From the NCBI GenBank assembly GCA_002409975.1, contig DHOO01000139.1:1-9313 (forward strand): DNA of 9,313 nucleotides. Direction: 5' to 3'. Below are positions 7,645 through 9,313 of the stretch, in pieces. The notes beneath the pieces were generated by a model, which was not told the origin of the DNA, did not search any database, and worked only from the letters and a program-made list of their open reading frames with translations. Each line of letters begins with the position of its first letter. The stretch's first letter is position 1. A program made the position numbers and the translations under genes. The DNA is from Firmicutes bacterium UBA5388. GTDB taxonomy: Bacteria > Bacillota > UBA4882 > UBA10575.

Positions 7645-8835
7645 ATGTTGACGAATAGAGAAAGAGAACGGCAAACGTTAAACTTCATGAAGCCTGAGGA
7701 TAGAGGCTCAGTTGAAGAGACATTTTACCCTTGGGTACTCACAACAACTCGTTTCAAAGAAGAAGGAATGCCTGAAGAAATTGCTGAAGGGGCTAAAGAT
7801 ATTACAAATGATTTGGTTGGCAATAAAGAGAACCAGGCTGAAAAATATTTACCGGTTAGTTGGGGGGCCGGTGTAATGGAGTATGAAAAGTATTTAGGGT
7901 TTGATGCTGTTAGAAGAGTGCATTTTGTTTTACCCTTTAGGCGCTTCGAAGAGAAAGTAATTGAAGATGTACCTGAGCATGTAATTAAGCAAGATATCTA
8001 TGGGCGGCAAGTTATTCAAAAAGCAGGTTCTGATTTAGAGCTTAACTATAAACCGGTTATCGAAACAGGAGAGGACTGGGAAGCTTTAAAAGAGCATGCC
8101 CGTAAAGAACTGGAAATATATTATACAGATGAGCTACTTGAAGAGGCGTATGGACATTTACAGGAAGCACACGAAAGAGGTGACTATTCTATTCGCCTTA
8201 ATGTTGAAGGCTTCTTCTGGGTTCCTAGAGAATTAATGGGCGTTGAGCAACACATGTATGCCTTTTATGATGAGCCGGAGATGATGAAAGATATCAATGA
8301 TTTTATCTATGAAGTTTATTGCACAAAGCTTCTAAAAGTTATTGATAGAATTCAACCGGACGTAGTTTATATCATGGAAGACTTAAGTGGTAAAAATGGA
8401 CCGATGATTTCCGGTGATTGTTTTGAAGAGTTCTTGGCTCCGTATTACCGCAAGATTATTGCTCTATTTAAAGAACATGGTGTGGGTAATGTTTTCGTTG
8501 ATACGGATGGTGATTTTGCTCAGCTGATTCCCAACTTTATGGAATCCGGTGTTGATGGATTTTTGCCGATGGATGTAAACGCCGGTATGGATATTGTGAA
8601 AGTCCGCGAGCAATTTCCAACACTAAAATTTATTGGTAGTTTTAACAAATTGGAGATTGCCAATGGAAAAGAGGCAATCGATCGTGAGTTTGAAAGGATC
8701 TTACCGGTTATACGTGGTGGTGGATATATTCCCGGCTCTGATCATCAAGTAGCCCCGAGTACTTCTTTAGAAGATTACAAATACTATATTAGTAGACTTA
8801 AAGAAGCGATGAAACAATGTGGTGCCGATTTATAA
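7645..8835 (+). CDS. Uroporphyrinogen decarboxylase (URO-D) superfamily protein, not HemE; substrate unknown
   Basis: A soluble 396-residue protein. The C-terminal two thirds match the URO-D/cobalamin methyltransferase barrel: DVVYIMEDLSGKNGPMIS (E245/D246), an APYYRKIIALFKEHG helix, VFVDTDGDFAQLIPNFMESG (D286-T-D288-G), DGFLPMDVNAGMDIVKVREQF, the KFIGSFNKLEIANGKEAI strand and GGGYIPGSDHQVAPSTSLEDYKYY (358 on). True HemE has an RQAGRY-type N-terminal motif that is absent here. MtaA/MtbA-type enzymes carry His-x-Cys and a distant Cys as zinc ligands; at those places this protein has Asp-x-Asp and Ser365-Asp-His367. It could still bind a metal through Asp and His, but a corrinoid methyl-transfer role is not shown and no corrinoid protein lies nearby. 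It follows the kinase-regulator pair and precedes a strong terminator, so it probably acts on the imported compound or a product of it (inference). General annotation should stay at superfamily level. Confidence 0.85.
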   Translation: MLTNRERERQTLNFMKPEDRGSVEETFYPWVLTTTRFKEEGMPEEIAEGAKDITNDLVGNKENQAEKYLPVSWGAGVMEYEKYLGFDAVRRVHFVLPFRRFEEKVIEDVPEHVIKQDIYGRQVIQKAGSDLELNYKPVIETGEDWEALKEHARKELEIYYTDELLEEAYGHLQEAHERGDYSIRLNVEGFFWVPRELMGVEQHMYAFYDEPEMMKDINDFIYEVYCTKLLKVIDRIQPDVVYIMEDLSGKNGPMISGDCFEEFLAPYYRKIIALFKEHGVGNVFVDTDGDFAQLIPNFMESGVDGFLPMDVNAGMDIVKVREQFPTLKFIGSFNKLEIANGKEAIDREFERILPVIRGGGYIPGSDHQVAPSTSLEDYKYYISRLKEAMKQCGADL

Positions 8836-8861
8836 GCTAGGCCCCTTCTTTTTGGAATAGG

Positions 8862-8901
8862 AAAATCCTTGTCGAAGCAAGCGCTTCTGACAGGGATTTT
8901 T
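8862..8901 (+). terminator. Intrinsic terminator after the URO-D-like gene
   Basis: The left arm 8862-8873 (AAAATCCTTGTC) pairs with the right arm 8889-8900 through 12 bp including one wobble. An inner GAAGC/GCTTC stem with an AAGC loop extends it, with a single T bulge. The right arm ends in five T residues. A short A-run on the left arm means it could also stop transcription arriving on the other strand. It isolates the importer, sensor and URO-D block from the promoter downstream. Confidence 0.85.
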
Positions 8902-8957
8902 AACAATGATTATACTCATACGTACCATAAAAGTAATTCAGTGTATCAAAAAAAGTA

Positions 8958-8985
8958 TTGACGAATCAAGATTTGTTGTTATAAT
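8958..8985 (+). promoter_or_regulatory. Sigma-A type promoter for the gene at 9071
   Basis: TTGACG (8958-8963), a 16-bp spacer and a perfect TATAAT (8980-8985) form the best promoter in the window. Transcription should begin close to 8992, just ahead of two palindromic operators, so the promoter is probably strong and repressed. Confidence 0.75.
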
Positions 8986-9000
8986 GAGAACATAATATAA

Positions 9001-9014
9001 TTAACACGTGTAAA
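9001..9014 (+). promoter_or_regulatory. LacI-family type operator 1
   Basis: TTAACACGTGTAAA is a near-palindrome centred on 9007/9008 with a perfect ACACGTGT core and one mismatched pair. A CG-centred palindrome of 14-18 bp is characteristic of LacI/GalR-family operators. Placed just downstream of the predicted transcription start, a bound repressor would block initiation or escape. No such repressor gene is present in the window. Confidence 0.6.
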
Positions 9015-9031
9015 CCACATATTGAGCATTA

Positions 9032-9047
9032 GTTAACACGCGTTAAC
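9032..9047 (+). promoter_or_regulatory. LacI-family type operator 2
   Basis: GTTAACACGCGTTAAC is a 16-base palindrome with a single mismatched pair (9038/9041), centred on 9039/9040. It shares TTAACACG with operator 1 and its centre is 32 bp away, about three helical turns, so both sites face the same side of DNA and could be bound cooperatively. Confidence 0.6.
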
Positions 9048-9070
9048 ATTAAGATGAAGGAGGAAATATT

Positions 9071-9313
9071 ATGAAGAAAAAAAGTTTGACAAAACGAGTA
9101 CACGGTAAAGATTGAGCAGATTCCGTTCTCACAGCTTGTCAGCAAGATCACAGTGGCTGCCCAGAGCAAAAGTCTTCCGGATATTATCCAGGTCGATGGA
9201 TGTGATCATGCTTCATTTTCTGCAATGGGAATTTTTGCAGACTTCACTTACAAATTTGCCCCTATACCGGCTTATGATGAAGATAGTGGAAGCGCTACCT
9301 GTATCGGAGGAGA
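9071..9313 (+). pseudogene. Broken family 1 extracellular sugar-binding protein gene, runs off the window
   Basis: Begins with an intact start: AAGGAGG at 9057-9063, seven bases, then ATG and a basic MKKKSLTKRV typical of a binding-protein signal peptide. The frame then closes at TGA 9113-9115 after 14 codons. In the +1 frame from about 9093, a clear solute-binding domain appears: NEYTVKIEQIPFSQLVSK, AAQSKSLPDIIQVDG, and then FSAMGIFADFT, as in the N-terminal lobe of SBP_bac_1 proteins. It passes directly to YKFAPIPAYDED, GSATCIGG, which resembles the later 'pxP...G.at.iGGe' region normally near residue 270, so a large in-frame piece seems missing too. The signal peptide core and lipobox are absent. 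C-ending codons (ATC, GTC, AGC, CAG) are more frequent than in the neighbouring genes. Rearrangement during evolution is likelier than one sequencing error, though an assembly chimera cannot be excluded. Confidence 0.72.

Noticed and set aside
7645..8835. Annotation as hemE, uroporphyrinogen decarboxylase of heme synthesis.
   Set aside because: Lacks the HemE N-terminal RQAGRY-type motif, is longer than usual HemE proteins and has no heme genes around it.
1..9313. Search for CRISPR arrays, tRNA or rRNA genes, insertion-sequence ends, attachment sites and riboswitches.
   Set aside because: No regularly spaced repeats, cloverleaf-like segments, transposase fragments or long flanking repeats were seen; the non-coding gaps are all shorter than about 260 bases.

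Overview
The window looks like a carbohydrate-uptake and response locus from a low-GC anaerobic Firmicute, most likely a clostridial or lachnospiraceal bacterium. This is an inference from AT-rich codon use, strong AGGAGG ribosome sites, sigma-A type promoters, a lipobox-bearing binding protein and the YesM/YesN-type two-component pair. No species can be named from the sequence. All recognisable genes are on the + strand.

Region 1 (about 1-255) is a leader with no supported gene and one weak -10 candidate. Region 2 (256-4893) is a compact ABC importer operon of the ribose/AI-2/rhamnose class (CUT2): a fused double ATPase, two different permeases (the second starts on a GTG that overlaps the previous stop by one base), and a lipoprotein binding protein. 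The binding protein reads as closer to LsrB/RhaS-type proteins than to classical ribose-binding protein. Region 3 (4894-5009) holds a long near-perfect hairpin followed by a possible extended -10 promoter.

Region 4 (5010-7543) encodes a Cache-type sensor histidine kinase and a short REC-AraC response regulator, two bases apart. Region 5 (7645-8835) encodes a URO-D-fold protein that is not HemE. It lacks the His-x-Cys...Cys zinc motif of MtaA-type methyltransferases and has Asp-Thr-Asp and Ser-Asp-His in the corresponding places. A good intrinsic terminator closes this block at 8862-8901.

Region 6 (8902-9313) starts a new unit: a clean promoter, two LacI-type palindromic operators 32 bp apart, a perfect ribosome site, and then a broken gene. 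The broken gene is the remains of a family 1 extracellular sugar-binding protein, frameshifted after about 10 codons and apparently also missing a large internal piece. It runs off the window edge.

Working model (inference): the kinase senses an extracellular solute, perhaps with the lipoprotein, and the regulator activates the importer and the URO-D-like enzyme, which would process the imported compound. No sugar kinase, isomerase, aldolase or corrinoid protein is present, so the substrate is unknown.
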